Positions 44,663 to 54,002 of a stretch of 64,000 nucleotides of DNA are shown here, piece after piece. The notes beneath the pieces were generated by a model. The model searched no databases. It was not told the DNA's origin and saw nothing but the letters and a program-made list of their open reading frames with translations. Every line of letters starts with the position of its first letter. Positions within the stretch are counted from its first letter, which is position 1. Made by a program: the position numbers and the translations under genes. This DNA is from Calothrix sp. NIES-2100 (GTDB lineage: Bacteria; Cyanobacteriota; Cyanobacteriia; Cyanobacteriales; Nostocaceae): NCBI RefSeq assembly GCF_002368195.1, contig NZ_AP018178.1:2996791-3060790 (forward strand), read 5' to 3'.

Positions 44663-44718
44663 GATACAAGACAGTCGCTACATCAGTAGTCATCTATTCA
44701 GATACCCAATGCCCAATT

Positions 44719-46914
44719 CTAAAGATTTTCCAAAGTATTCAACACTGCGATCGCTGACTGATATCGTTGCGTAAAGTCTAAGTGTACCATTTTATTCATA
44801 ATTTTTCTAAATTCTTCTGTAGTTTCCCCTAACTCCCACCAATACTGCCATATTTGTTCATTGGTTTGAGATTCGACTTGGATAATCACTGCACCTGTAT
44901 TTACATCTCTGCGATAGAGTTTTGGATATATACCAGTTAAAGCTTGGATACCAATCATACCTAATGCATAAATATCACTGTTAAGTGTTGGTTGACCACT
45001 CATCTGTTCCGCAGGCGCATAGCCAGGAGTACCAATGGCTATAGTTTGATTTTCTTGTTCTTGTGGTTGAACTTGCTTGACAGCACCAAAGTCAATTACA
45101 ACTATATGTCCATCTGCTTTGCGTCTAATCAAATTACCTGGTTTGAGATCTCGATGAATTACACCGTAGCTGTGGATAAAAATCAGCACTGGTAAAATTT
45201 CTTTGAGGATGGCTATAACTTCAGCTTGTTTTAAACGCTTACCAGGAGTGAGTTCTTCCGAAAGCGGATGACCAGAAATAAATTCTTGCACTAGATAAAA
45301 CTGCTGATTTTCTTCAAAAAAAGCTAGCAGGTGGGGTATTTGTGAATGTTTACCCAAAATTTCTAAAATTGCTGCTTCGGTCTTGAATAAGCGTCTCAGA
45401 ACACTTAAATATTCTGTATCTTGATGAGCAGGTCTTAACTGTTTGACTACACACTGAGGATTACCAGGACGCTGAATATCAACAGCCACGTAGGTATAGC
45501 TAAATCCACCAGCACCTAAATTATTAACGATTTGATAGCGCTTGTTGAGTACTGTGGTTGATGGAACTGCTTGCTGCGCTGGATATAAGGTTCTGGTTAG
45601 TGTCGGTTGTTCATCTCTGGGAGTTCCAGTTTGGACAGTAAAGGCTTGCAATTGCGCAATTAGTTCTTTTTGCTCTTGTACCCGTTGCAGAATTGCTGCC
45701 TGTTCTTGTTTACTTTGATAGGAGCTATAAGCGAGGACACTACCAGCAGCAAGTATTAACCCCAAACTGGGAGATACTACCGGAAACCACCCCGCTTGCG
45801 TAAAAATCACAAAGTTGCTCCCAAATAATACTAATAGGGTTGTTACTTCTGCCAGTCCTAAGCTCACTGGATGGTGAATGCGCCAAGCGATTAATCCACC
45901 AACGAAAGTCCATCCCCAAATCCACAAAATTTCTCCCCAACTAGGTAAAAACCAGAACAAGGGCTGTTTGTTCAGAACAATACTCAGAATTTGACTGACA
46001 CTTTGAGCATGAATCTCTACTCCTGACATTTTGCCAGAACTATCTGATTTACCACTGCTGTAAGGTGTATTGAAAATATCATTCAGACTAGCTGCGGTGG
46101 AACCAATTAAGACGATGCGGTCTTTGACTAAATCTGGTTTAACTTGGTCGTTTAGTAGTTCTGTAATTGTAACCTGCTGGGCAATTTGACGCGCAGAACG
46201 ATAGTTGAGCAGGATTTGGTAGCCACTTGTATCGGCTTTTTGATAACCACCAGCGTGGGGTTGTAAAGGTTTTAAGATAATATTACCTAGTTGCAGTTCT
46301 CGGTTAGGGGTGAATTGTGCTTGAATCCCTCCTACTGCCAAATATTTGAGTGCTAATTGCCAGCTCAAGGAAGAAAGGCTTTTACAAGGATCGGCAGCAT
46401 CTGTACTGACTAATAATAAATTGCGACGAATTGTCCCATCAGTATCTTCAACAACATCACTAAATCCGACTCTTTCTGCTTCTATCCCTTGGGGGGGTGG
46501 TGTTCCGGGATGTCCAGCACTTCCAGTTTCCGAATGTTTGCAGATGGGGACGATAATATCACTTTCTTGTAGGCGTTTGAGTAGTTTTTCGTGTCCGGGC
46601 TGTACAGGTAAATCACGAAAAATATCTAAACCTATGGCGCGTGGTTCATATTCCTCAAGTTTACCTAATGCCCGGTCGAGAATTTCACTTTTGAGCGGCC
46701 AATTCCATTTTTGCAGGTCTTTTTCACCCACAGCTACAATTAACAACCGTGGATCTGTCCCTGGATCGGAACGCAATTGCATCATCTGGTCGTAAACTTT
46801 TAATTCTAACGGCTCTAACACTCCTATTTTCTGAATTAAGAGTAGTAAAACGGCGATCGCCGCGCTAGAAATAATCGCTGGCTGTTTGAATAAAGTTTTG
46901 AATTTTACAAACAT
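44719..46914 (-). CDS. CHASE2-domain serine/threonine protein kinase
   Basis: A 731-residue transmembrane receptor kinase. Domains in order: an N-terminal membrane helix (about 12-28), an extracytoplasmic CHASE2 sensor (about 35-310, PRLLIVAVGEKDLQKW and RIVLIGSTAASLNDIFNTPY), three membrane helices (about 325-400), a coiled coil, then a kinase (from 455; LGAGGFSYTYVAVD, CVVKQLRP, HRDLKPGN, DFGAVKQV, GTPGYAPAEQ). The intact activation segment shows an active kinase. It senses an unknown periplasmic cue. Divergent or unlinked to its neighbours. Confidence 0.93.
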   Translation of the reverse strand: MFVKFKTLFKQPAIISSAAIAVLLLLIQKIGVLEPLELKVYDQMMQLRSDPGTDPRLLIVAVGEKDLQKWNWPLKSEILDRALGKLEEYEPRAIGLDIFRDLPVQPGHEKLLKRLQESDIIVPICKHSETGSAGHPGTPPPQGIEAERVGFSDVVEDTDGTIRRNLLLVSTDAADPCKSLSSLSWQLALKYLAVGGIQAQFTPNRELQLGNIILKPLQPHAGGYQKADTSGYQILLNYRSARQIAQQVTITELLNDQVKPDLVKDRIVLIGSTAASLNDIFNTPYSSGKSDSSGKMSGVEIHAQSVSQILSIVLNKQPLFWFLPSWGEILWIWGWTFVGGLIAWRIHHPVSLGLAEVTTLLVLFGSNFVIFTQAGWFPVVSPSLGLILAAGSVLAYSSYQSKQEQAAILQRVQEQKELIAQLQAFTVQTGTPRDEQPTLTRTLYPAQQAVPSTTVLNKRYQIVNNLGAGGFSYTYVAVDIQRPGNPQCVVKQLRPAHQDTEYLSVLRRLFKTEAAILEILGKHSQIPHLLAFFEENQQFYLVQEFISGHPLSEELTPGKRLKQAEVIAILKEILPVLIFIHSYGVIHRDLKPGNLIRRKADGHIVVIDFGAVKQVQPQEQENQTIAIGTPGYAPAEQMSGQPTLNSDIYALGMIGIQALTGIYPKLYRRDVNTGAVIIQVESQTNEQIWQYWWELGETTEEFRKIMNKMVHLDFTQRYQSAIAVLNTLENL

Positions 46915-47044
46915 ATTACTAATAAATAAGTATTCTTTTATACTATGTTTTGAGGAGAGAGATTATGCAATCCCATTTACAACTTGTAAGAATCGTACTT
47001 AGAACTTTAGTCCTAAACCAGAGGACTGAAGTCCTAACTACGAC

Positions 47045-47123
47045 CGATCAAAATTAATGTGGCAGACCATGAGATAAAATATATAATTCTATTTTTACCT
47101 TAGTTCTGGTCAATAGCAGTCGA
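47045..47123. repeat. direct duplicate of the EamA-gene leader, copy A
   Basis: Starts CGATCAAAATTAATGTGGCA, continues through AGATAAAATATATAATT and ends TTCTGGTCAATAGCAGT. It matches 47870-47960 with few changes, including bases that encode the first residues of the EamA protein there. It lies just before a Uma2 gene. Confidence 0.8.
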
Positions 47124-47135
47124 GGTAGGCAATTT

Positions 47136-47756
47136 ATGATTCAAGCCAAAGCCAAACTAGTAACATTTGAAGATTTTGCAGCTTGGCGACCTGAAGGCGG
47201 AAGGTATGAACTACATGATGGGGTAATTGTGGAAATGGCACAACCAACGGGAGACCATGAAGACGTTGTTGGTTTTATAGCCAGAAAACTAACTGTAGAA
47301 TTTGACAGATTAAACCTACCTTATATCATCCCCAAAACTGCATTGATAAAACCTTCTACCTCGGAATCTGCTTATTCTCCAGATGTACTATTACTCAATC
47401 GCCTTAATTTAGTAAATGAGCCTTTGTGGAAAAAAGCATCAACTGTATCCTTTGCAGCATCAATTCCTTTAGTAGTTGAGGTAGTTAGTACCAACTGGGA
47501 TGATGATTACTATACAAAACAAGGTAAGTATGAGGGTATTGGAATTCCTGAATACTGGGTTGTAGATTATCTCGGTCTAGGCGCTAAAAAGTTTACTGGT
47601 AACCCTAAACAGCCTACTCTATCTGTTTATCTATTAATCGATGGTGAATACCAAGTTACCCAATTTAGAGGTGATGACCGCATTGTATCACCTACTTTTC
47701 CCCAACTAAATCTGACTGCGCAACAAATTTTTCAAGCTGGTAGTTTGATGTTATAA
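47136..47756 (+). CDS. Uma2-family putative endonuclease
   Basis: A 206-residue Uma2 protein: GGRYELHDGVIVEMAQPTGDHE at the N-terminus, SAYSPDVLLLNR (Asp), PLVVEVVSTNWDDDYYTKQGKYE (Glu, and a Lys in TKQGKY) and IPEYWVVDYLG. The core residues are intact. It sits between two copies of the EamA-gene leader sequence, which suggests that it entered this place with or through a segmental duplication. Confidence 0.88.
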   Translation: MIQAKAKLVTFEDFAAWRPEGGRYELHDGVIVEMAQPTGDHEDVVGFIARKLTVEFDRLNLPYIIPKTALIKPSTSESAYSPDVLLLNRLNLVNEPLWKKASTVSFAASIPLVVEVVSTNWDDDYYTKQGKYEGIGIPEYWVVDYLGLGAKKFTGNPKQPTLSVYLLIDGEYQVTQFRGDDRIVSPTFPQLNLTAQQIFQAGSLML

Positions 47757-47830
47757 ATTCGCACTCATGACTTCAGTCGGTGGATTCAACAAGCACAAGC
47801 ATCAAAAATTATGAGGTGTTGGGAGGGTTC

Positions 47831-47863
47831 AGATCCCCGACTTCTTGAAGAAGTCGGGGATCT
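47831..47863. repeat. GATCCCCGACTTCTT palindrome, copy 2
   Basis: A perfect palindrome with arms AGATCCCCGACTTCTT and AAGAAGTCGGGGATCT. The sequence around it (ATTATGAGGTG.. and CTCGCAGTC) matches the copy at 32858. Confidence 0.75.
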
Positions 47864-47869
47864 CGCAGT

Positions 47870-47960
47870 CGATCAAAATTAATGTGGCAGACCACTAGAT
47901 AAAATATATAATTTTATCTTTACCTTAACTATGCATCAAAGTTCTGGTCGCTGGCAGTTA
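47870..47960. repeat. direct duplicate, copy B, promoter and first codons of the EamA gene
   Basis: The counterpart of 47045-47123. It contains the AT-rich AGATAAAATATATAATTTT that is probably the -10 region, and it runs into the start of the EamA reading frame. Confidence 0.8.
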
Positions 47961-48848
47961 GGGCTAGCTTTATCATTATTAACTGTTTTTTTGTGGGGAA
48001 TTCTACCTATTGCCCTAACAGTAACACTGCAAGCACTTGATGCCTACACAGTTATTTGGTTTCGTTTCTCAGTGTCCTTTGGCTTGTTGGCTGTATATTT
48101 ATGGTCACAGGGTAAGTTACCAACTCTAGTGCAATTACGTTCTGCTTCTCTGAAATTATTAGCGATCGCCTCAATTTTTTTGGGGATGAATTACTTTTTG
48201 TTTTTACAGGGTTTAGCACTGACATCACCGACGAATGCTGAAGTAATTATTCAATTTTCTTCTGTCTTTTTAAGTTTGGGAGGGTTAGTTATCTTTAAAG
48301 AACGTTATCAAATCTATCAATGGCTAGGAGTTGGTATTTTTACTCTTGGTTATATCTTGTTTTTTCACGAACAACTGACTAATTTATTTACAGCCCACAA
48401 TACATACCTTTATGGTAGTAGTTTAATTGTGTTAGGAGCAGCAGCATGGGCTGTTTACGCTTTGGCGCAGAAGCAGTTATTACAGTCTTTGTCTTCTGCA
48501 CAAATTATGCTCATTGTTTACGGAGGATGTGCTTTTTTATTCGCACCATTTAGTACAGCTAAAACAATTTTTACACTCAGCAATTTGCAGCTTTATGCAT
48601 TGATTTTTTGTGCTTTAAATACTCTCATTGCCTATGGTGCTTTTGCGGAATCATTGGCACATTGGGAAGCATCAAGGGTGAGTGCTGTATTAACATTAGC
48701 TCCGATTGTCACTTTAATAGCAATGTGGGCTGTCTCAGTAATTGCCCCCTCCCTAATACTACCGGAAAAAGTCACATTGTTAGGAGTTTTAGGAGCAGTT
48801 TTAGTTGTGACTGGGGCGGCGGCGATCGCTCTCGGAAAAACCGAATAA
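47931..48848 (+). CDS. EamA/DMT-family transporter
   Basis: A 305-residue membrane protein with ten predicted helices in two EamA repeats (each about 140 residues; TVFLWGILPIALTVTLQALDA and WAVYALAQKQLLQ mark the repeats). It belongs to the drug/metabolite exporter superfamily; substrate unknown, but exporters of amino acids or metabolites are common in the family. Its leader is duplicated upstream of the Uma2 gene. Confidence 0.88.
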   Translation: MHQSSGRWQLGLALSLLTVFLWGILPIALTVTLQALDAYTVIWFRFSVSFGLLAVYLWSQGKLPTLVQLRSASLKLLAIASIFLGMNYFLFLQGLALTSPTNAEVIIQFSSVFLSLGGLVIFKERYQIYQWLGVGIFTLGYILFFHEQLTNLFTAHNTYLYGSSLIVLGAAAWAVYALAQKQLLQSLSSAQIMLIVYGGCAFLFAPFSTAKTIFTLSNLQLYALIFCALNTLIAYGAFAESLAHWEASRVSAVLTLAPIVTLIAMWAVSVIAPSLILPEKVTLLGVLGAVLVVTGAAAIALGKTE

Positions 48849-49179
48849 TTACTATAATTTCAGAGTTTTTACTGGTTATTAATTGTAATAGATGAATCAT
48901 TGGATCAAAGTTACATTAGAAATACTGAGGCAAGGTATTTTTTTCTTTGTTATGATTTCACGATAAGCATCAACCAATTGAGTAAATCTCTTGCCAAATA
49001 GATATGTTTAATATCAGCATGGCTTTGTTACATTTAATTTTTGGCATTGTAACAAAGAGGTAAAAACTCAAAAAAATCCATAATCAAGAGGCGATTAATA
49101 TTTAATAACCTTACCAGGGTGTCTGAATAACTACCAAAGCCAACGCCTCGTGAAACAACATCACCGAAACAGTTGAGCG
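48849..49179. other. 331-bp AT-rich intergenic region
   Basis: No gene, repeat or RNA motif that I can support. It should hold the promoter of the DUF1400 hydrolase gene. Confidence 0.45.
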
Positions 49180-50964
49180 ATGATTAGTTCGTTTGGTAAT
49201 TGGGCCAGCACCCTGGTAAAAATTGTGCTATTGCTGGTTCTGTCAATAGTGCTGCCAATATTTGCAATTAGTAATTCTGTAATGGCAGCAGAACAAGTTT
49301 ATGGTTCTTATTCAGCCCTAAAACTTTCTCTTCCGATCAATTCTTTAGAAAACTATGCCCAAACTGGTGTAATTGATGACAAGCTAACCATCTATCAACA
49401 GTATCTACCAGCAAAAAAACTCGAAGAATTACGGCGAATTTTAGTGACTCCTGTGAAAGTGAATCCGGTAGTGGTTTCACAATTTCTCTATACGCCACAA
49501 GGAGAATTTATCCTCAAACGGTTAGCAGCAGCGATTAAAACGCGATCTGCCGTAGGCGGCAGCGCTTCGCTATCGCCGCGATCGCAACCAGAATTTCAAA
49601 CTTTGCGATCGGCTTTCATTTGGGCTGCTGGGGAACCGGGAGGACTAACGTTATTAAATCTATTGCGGAAGTATCCCACCAGCAGCATTAACATCGATTT
49701 AGCCCACAGCATGGGAATAGCTGGAGAATTAGAGCAAATCATCACTGAAACCAGTCGGGCGATCGCGGAAGTTAGCAAAAAGTCCAATCTCGAAGCTACC
49801 ACCCAAGAGTCAATAAATTTCTCCCAATTGCCAGATTTACGGCAACAAGGGCAATTTAGGGCGCAAGAATATATACTCAAGTTTTCCGACTTGTCACGAC
49901 AGCGGGAATTGTTAACTGATTTATATATTCCCCATGTCAAAAGTCCCGCGCCAGTGATTGTGATTTCTCATGGTTTAGGTACAGACAGCAGCAACTTTCG
50001 TTACCTAGCCAATCATTTAGCTTCCTATGGATTCGCTGTCGTTGTCCCCAATCATTCTGGAACTAGACAGGGGAATGTCAATGCCGACGCAGATGAATTT
50101 ACAGACAGACCATTAGATGTAAAATACATACTCAATGAACTGGAAAAAGCTAACGAGTCCGATCCAAGATTTCAGGGACTGTTAAATCTGCAACAAGTTG
50201 GAGTTTTCGGTCAATCTTTAGGTGGTTACACAGCCTTAGCCTTAGCTGGTGCGGAGATTAACTTTGCTCAATTGCACAAAGATTGTCAGCCAGAGATACT
50301 GCAAGATACCTGGAATATGTCTTTACTGCTTCAGTGTCGCGCTTTGGCGTTAAACCAAGGTAGGGTTAAAGAACTGAACTTACGGGATGAGAGAGTTAAA
50401 GCCGCGATCGCAGTTAACCCGATCACTAGTTCGATTTTTGGCAAAACAGGCTTGAGGCAAATTCAAATTCCAGTTATGCTCGTTGGTAGCAGTGATGATA
50501 CAGTTGCACCTGCCTTATTCGAGCAAATTTTACCGTTCTCCTGGTTTGCTAATTCCCAAAAATATCTGGTGATGCTGGTAGGTGGAACCCACTTTTCCAC
50601 CATTGGTAATGGTAATCAAGGAAATGAGGTAGTAGGAGATATGTCCCAAGTAATTGGCGATCGTCCGGATCTTGCACGCCACTACATCAATGCTTTGAGT
50701 TTACCTTTCTTTCAAACTTACGTTGCCAGAATAGCAAAATACTCTCCCTACCTCAACGCCGGCTACGCTAAAGCTATATCTAGTCAGCCTCTGAGTGTTA
50801 GTTTTGTGCAGTCTCTACAAACAACAGAATTAGCACAAGCTGTATACAGCGATCGCAAAGAAGCTAAACTAGCTATCAAAAAATCACCCAACTCGATAGT
50901 CAATTTTGGTTTTTGGATGTTGGATGTGGGAGTTACACTGCTGCATGTGATGATTTTTCTGTAA
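49180..50964 (+). CDS. alpha/beta hydrolase with N-terminal DUF1400 domain
   Basis: A 594-residue exported hydrolase. A signal peptide (about 10-36, hydrophobic then VMAAEQ) is followed by the cyanobacterial DUF1400 domain (40-190) and an alpha/beta hydrolase domain (about 230-550) with oxyanion region VVISHGLGTD, nucleophile elbow GQSLGGYTAL (Ser), acidic residue in LVGSSDDTVAP and catalytic His in VGGTHFSTIG. It resembles platelet-activating-factor acetylhydrolase-like esterases; the substrate is unknown. Solitary gene. Confidence 0.88.
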   Translation: MISSFGNWASTLVKIVLLLVLSIVLPIFAISNSVMAAEQVYGSYSALKLSLPINSLENYAQTGVIDDKLTIYQQYLPAKKLEELRRILVTPVKVNPVVVSQFLYTPQGEFILKRLAAAIKTRSAVGGSASLSPRSQPEFQTLRSAFIWAAGEPGGLTLLNLLRKYPTSSINIDLAHSMGIAGELEQIITETSRAIAEVSKKSNLEATTQESINFSQLPDLRQQGQFRAQEYILKFSDLSRQRELLTDLYIPHVKSPAPVIVISHGLGTDSSNFRYLANHLASYGFAVVVPNHSGTRQGNVNADADEFTDRPLDVKYILNELEKANESDPRFQGLLNLQQVGVFGQSLGGYTALALAGAEINFAQLHKDCQPEILQDTWNMSLLLQCRALALNQGRVKELNLRDERVKAAIAVNPITSSIFGKTGLRQIQIPVMLVGSSDDTVAPALFEQILPFSWFANSQKYLVMLVGGTHFSTIGNGNQGNEVVGDMSQVIGDRPDLARHYINALSLPFFQTYVARIAKYSPYLNAGYAKAISSQPLSVSFVQSLQTTELAQAVYSDRKEAKLAIKKSPNSIVNFGFWMLDVGVTLLHVMIFL

Positions 50965-51533
50965 ATTTCGGCAAAAATATTGTAGATGCTGAATCTGTTG
51001 CGTCTTTACAATGTTTATGTCCGTAGATTTCATCTTTATTCCCATTTCTTCTACTATTGCTGGTTAAGGATGCTTGTAAAGGGTGGGGAGACCCCGCCCT
51101 GAAAGATGTATCTGTTTGATTATTTTTTTAAGTTTTTATCCAGTTTTTGTATGAAAATGCACCTATGGGTCTGATGCAGTATTAACAGAAAAACGAACCG
51201 CATTAGACACGTTAGCGTTAGCGAGTCTTCGAGCGTCAGCGGTAGCGACGTTCGCGTAGCGTCTCCCCTTGGGAGAAGGAGCGTCAGTGGCTTCCCGCAG
51301 GGTAGAACACAAAGGACGCAAAGAAAAGAGGTTTTTAGAGATATTTCGCTTCCGTGGTAAGCTGATTAACCTTGTATGCTGACGGTGGAAGGCTGAGAAC
51401 GAATATAACGCCACCACAAATGACAAATGACAAATGACTATTTTAATTGCCCCAACCTACTTACAATTAATATGATGACTTTCGCCAAATTTATTGTTGA
51501 AAGTGCGCCTATCCTAAAATTTTGAATTCTATT
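50965..51533. other. 569-bp intergenic region with small dispersed repeats
   Basis: Holds a G/C hairpin (GGTGGGGAGACCCCGCC, near 51082-51099), a repeat cluster about 51205-51305 (GTTCGCGTAGCGTCTCCCC, TTGGGAGAAG) related to the one inside the MITE at 23240, and an AAATGAC heptamer patch (51418-51438). The truB promoter lies at the right. No gene. Confidence 0.6.
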
Positions 51534-52406
51534 GTGCAAGGTTTTTTAAATTTAAACAAACCATTTGATTGGACTTCTCATGATTGTGTGGCGCGGGTGC
51601 GTAAACTCCTGCGCCTCAAACGTGTGGGACATGCAGGTACTTTAGATCCAGCCGCTACTGGTGTGTTACCGATCGCATTTGGTAAAGCTACCAGATTATT
51701 GCAGTATTTACCAGGTAATAAAGCGTATCAGGCTACTATCAGGTTTGGTGTGCAAACGACAACCGACGATTTACAAGGGGAAATTATTACTTCTGCACCT
51801 TGTCCTGGTTTGAGTTTGCCAGAGGTGAAAGCTATATTACCGCAATTTGAGGGTAAAATCGCGCAGATTCCCCCCAGTTACAGCGCCATTCAAGTTGATG
51901 GTCAACGCCTCTACGATTTAGCACGGCGTGGGGAACAGGTAGAAGTTCCAGTTAGGACGGTAGAAGTTTTTCAGATAGAAATTGTGGCTTGGCGCGAAGG
52001 AGAATTTCCCGAATTAGATTTGGCGATCGCTTGTGGTAGTGGTACATATATTAGAGCGATCGCTCGTGATTTAGGTGCAACCTTACAAACTGGTGGAACC
52101 CTCGCCGCTTTGATACGCACCGCAAGCAGCGGTTTTGATTTAGCAGATAGTTTAACTTTGAGCGATTTAGAAACTCAATTGCAAACTGGGACATTTCAAC
52201 CAATTGCCCCTGATGCTGCTTTACTACATCTGCCAACAGTAATTTTACCAGCAGAATCGGCGCAAAAATGGCGTCAAGGGCAGCGAATTCCTGTAAAAGA
52301 AGAGATATCGGGGATGATGCGAGTGTATCAAGAAGAGACTCTGTTTTTGGGAATTGGACAACTAAATGATCAATTGTTGATTCCTATCACAGTTTTGGAT
52401 ATTTGA
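51534..52406 (+). CDS. truB: tRNA pseudouridine(55) synthase
   Basis: A protein of about 290 residues that converts U55 in the T-loop of tRNAs. The catalytic Asp lies in GHAGTLDPAATGVLP, other motifs are PPSYSAIQVDGQRLYDLAR and CGSGTYIRAIARDLG, and the C-terminal region is a PUA-like tail. The GTG at 51534 (start VQGFLNLNKPFDW) fits the family better than the TTG 12 bases upstream. Confidence 0.94.
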   Translation: MQGFLNLNKPFDWTSHDCVARVRKLLRLKRVGHAGTLDPAATGVLPIAFGKATRLLQYLPGNKAYQATIRFGVQTTTDDLQGEIITSAPCPGLSLPEVKAILPQFEGKIAQIPPSYSAIQVDGQRLYDLARRGEQVEVPVRTVEVFQIEIVAWREGEFPELDLAIACGSGTYIRAIARDLGATLQTGGTLAALIRTASSGFDLADSLTLSDLETQLQTGTFQPIAPDAALLHLPTVILPAESAQKWRQGQRIPVKEEISGMMRVYQEETLFLGIGQLNDQLLIPITVLDI

Positions 52407-52732
52407 ATAGGTCGCCAAAAGTCATAGTCCATATTCATTCTGCCATCTGACTAAGTCAGGAACAGGAAACAGGCAAGAACTAGCTTGAAAAAGGCAGAGG
52501 GCATAAGTCTTCTCTATTTTGTAACAAAAATACTAAGTATTACCCGATAATTTACGTATAATAAATAGTTATGCGTAACCGATAAGTTCATGTAGCTCAC
52601 TGGGTTAAACAGAGCTCAGTCCGTCAAGAATGGTCTTGGTTATCGTTAAGTTCAAATAGCTTACTGGTAATATCAAAGATTAGATACCTGAAGGCGATCG
52701 CTGAATCACAAACTAAAAAACAAGTAAAAATC
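52407..52732. other. 326-bp intergenic region with a direct repeat
   Basis: Two related 32-36-bp blocks (52577-52608 and 52638-52673; shared AAGTTCA..TAGCT.ACTGG) precede the PEP-CTERM gene. They may be regulatory. No gene. Confidence 0.55.
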
Positions 52733-53503
52733 ATGAATAATTTTATTCAACGACACTTGTTAGCAGGGTTTATTGGACTTATTTTGTCTTCCTCTTTTAC
52801 GATAACGTTACAACAATCATCCTTTGCTCAACCAGTTGAACCACCACCACCACCACCACCACCACCACTACCACCACCACCACCACCACCATTATTAGAA
52901 TTGCCTTATCCTTGGTTTTTTGAATATCCTAAAGAAAATCCAGATCCAAATCCACTTCCTGTTCCTCAACCCAAACCTAAAGAGCCGCTCACTTTTAAAT
53001 TGGGGCGTTTTTGTCTAGAATGTAGTGAAAAATTAGGAGGAGAAAGTGTTTCTGTGTATGTTGGTGGCGGAGGAGAATTTGGCGAGGACGGAAACACTAA
53101 CATTAGTGTTGGTGCTGGGTTCGGAATCACATTCAAACTCAGACCTAATTCTATTCAATCATCATTCAACTATGGTGAGCCTTCAGAACTTGATTTTGAT
53201 TTTTCAAGTGTTCCAATCACTATTCCCTATACACTAGGAAGTCTAAATCAGCCATCAAGTACAATATCAGGATTCTTGCAGCTTTATCCATCTAAATATT
53301 TTAGGCCTGTCTCCAATTTAACCCTATTTGATCCTGATGTAAATGGCATTTATGAATTTGAAAATGCTTTGCAATTGGATAAATTTATTGTATCATCTGT
53401 CAATTGTCCTGAACCTCTGACTGTTCTTGGTTCAGCCACAGCTTTGGCTTTTGGTGTTAACTTTAAACGCCGATTAGCAAAAGTTACCAAAAAAGATAAT
53501 TAG
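52733..53503 (+). CDS. PEP-CTERM-anchored secreted protein with polyproline tract
   Basis: A 256-residue exported protein. Signal peptide (about 8-32) ends near SFAQ. A polyproline block follows (residues 36-59, nearly all Pro with a few Leu), encoded by a CCA-repeat microsatellite. The middle is a beta-rich, Gly-rich region. The C-terminus is a PEP-CTERM sorting signal: NCPEPLTVLG, a hydrophobic helix and a basic KRRLAKVTKK tail, which exosortase cleaves and attaches to the outer surface or matrix. Ligand or partner unknown. A role in sheath or EPS is inferred. Confidence 0.82.
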   Translation: MNNFIQRHLLAGFIGLILSSSFTITLQQSSFAQPVEPPPPPPPPPLPPPPPPPLLELPYPWFFEYPKENPDPNPLPVPQPKPKEPLTFKLGRFCLECSEKLGGESVSVYVGGGGEFGEDGNTNISVGAGFGITFKLRPNSIQSSFNYGEPSELDFDFSSVPITIPYTLGSLNQPSSTISGFLQLYPSKYFRPVSNLTLFDPDVNGIYEFENALQLDKFIVSSVNCPEPLTVLGSATALAFGVNFKRRLAKVTKKDN

Positions 53504-53535
53504 GGATTATGCAACTTAAAAGCGGATTAGCTTAT

Positions 53536-53895
53536 TCATTCCCACGTTGCAACATCTCGCAGTAAGTCGGGAATTTGCTCTTGAGATTGGGGAAATTCTA
53601 ATAGAGTTTCTCTGTAACCTAAATAGCCAGACTCCGCAAACGACAACAGCATTCGCGCTAAAGCCAGCCATACTTCTGTTTCGTATTCCCAATCACGATA
53701 ACGCCCAGATTTACCAGCGATGGAACGTAGCGCCCAAAAATAGGAATTTCTCACCACGGAACCGCCCTTTTTAAACTCTGGTAAGTCCTCGTGGTTGATG
53801 ATTAGTACTTCGTTTTCAATTCTGGCTCTCATATCTAGCCATTGTAATTGATTGGTAGAGTTCAGTGACCACAATGGGTTGGAGTTTTTGGGCAC
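53536..53895 (-). CDS. conserved hypothetical protein, cyanobacterial
   Basis: A 119-residue soluble protein without a domain I recognise. Its recurring features are Trp-rich and acidic: LQWLDMRARIENEVLIINHEDLPEF, SYFWALRSIAGKSGRYRDWEYETEVWLALARML and a C-terminal EQIPDLLRDVATWE. No signal or membrane segment. Convergent with the PEP-CTERM gene; a GCGTAGCGTCTC-type small repeat follows upstream at about 53937-53968. Confidence 0.65.
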   Translation of the reverse strand: MPKNSNPLWSLNSTNQLQWLDMRARIENEVLIINHEDLPEFKKGGSVVRNSYFWALRSIAGKSGRYRDWEYETEVWLALARMLLSFAESGYLGYRETLLEFPQSQEQIPDLLRDVATWE

Positions 53896-54002
53896 AGGGA
53901 AGAATCACCAATTGCCCAATGCCCACTTGCCCTGAGCGAAGCCGTTCGCGTAGCGTCTCGAAGAGAAGGGATGCCCCATGCCCAATGCCCCATGCCCCAT
54001 TC

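Noticed and set aside
46346..46795. 149-codon plus-strand frame
   Set aside because: Antisense to the CHASE2 region of a well-supported kinase gene; no ribosome-binding site or motif.
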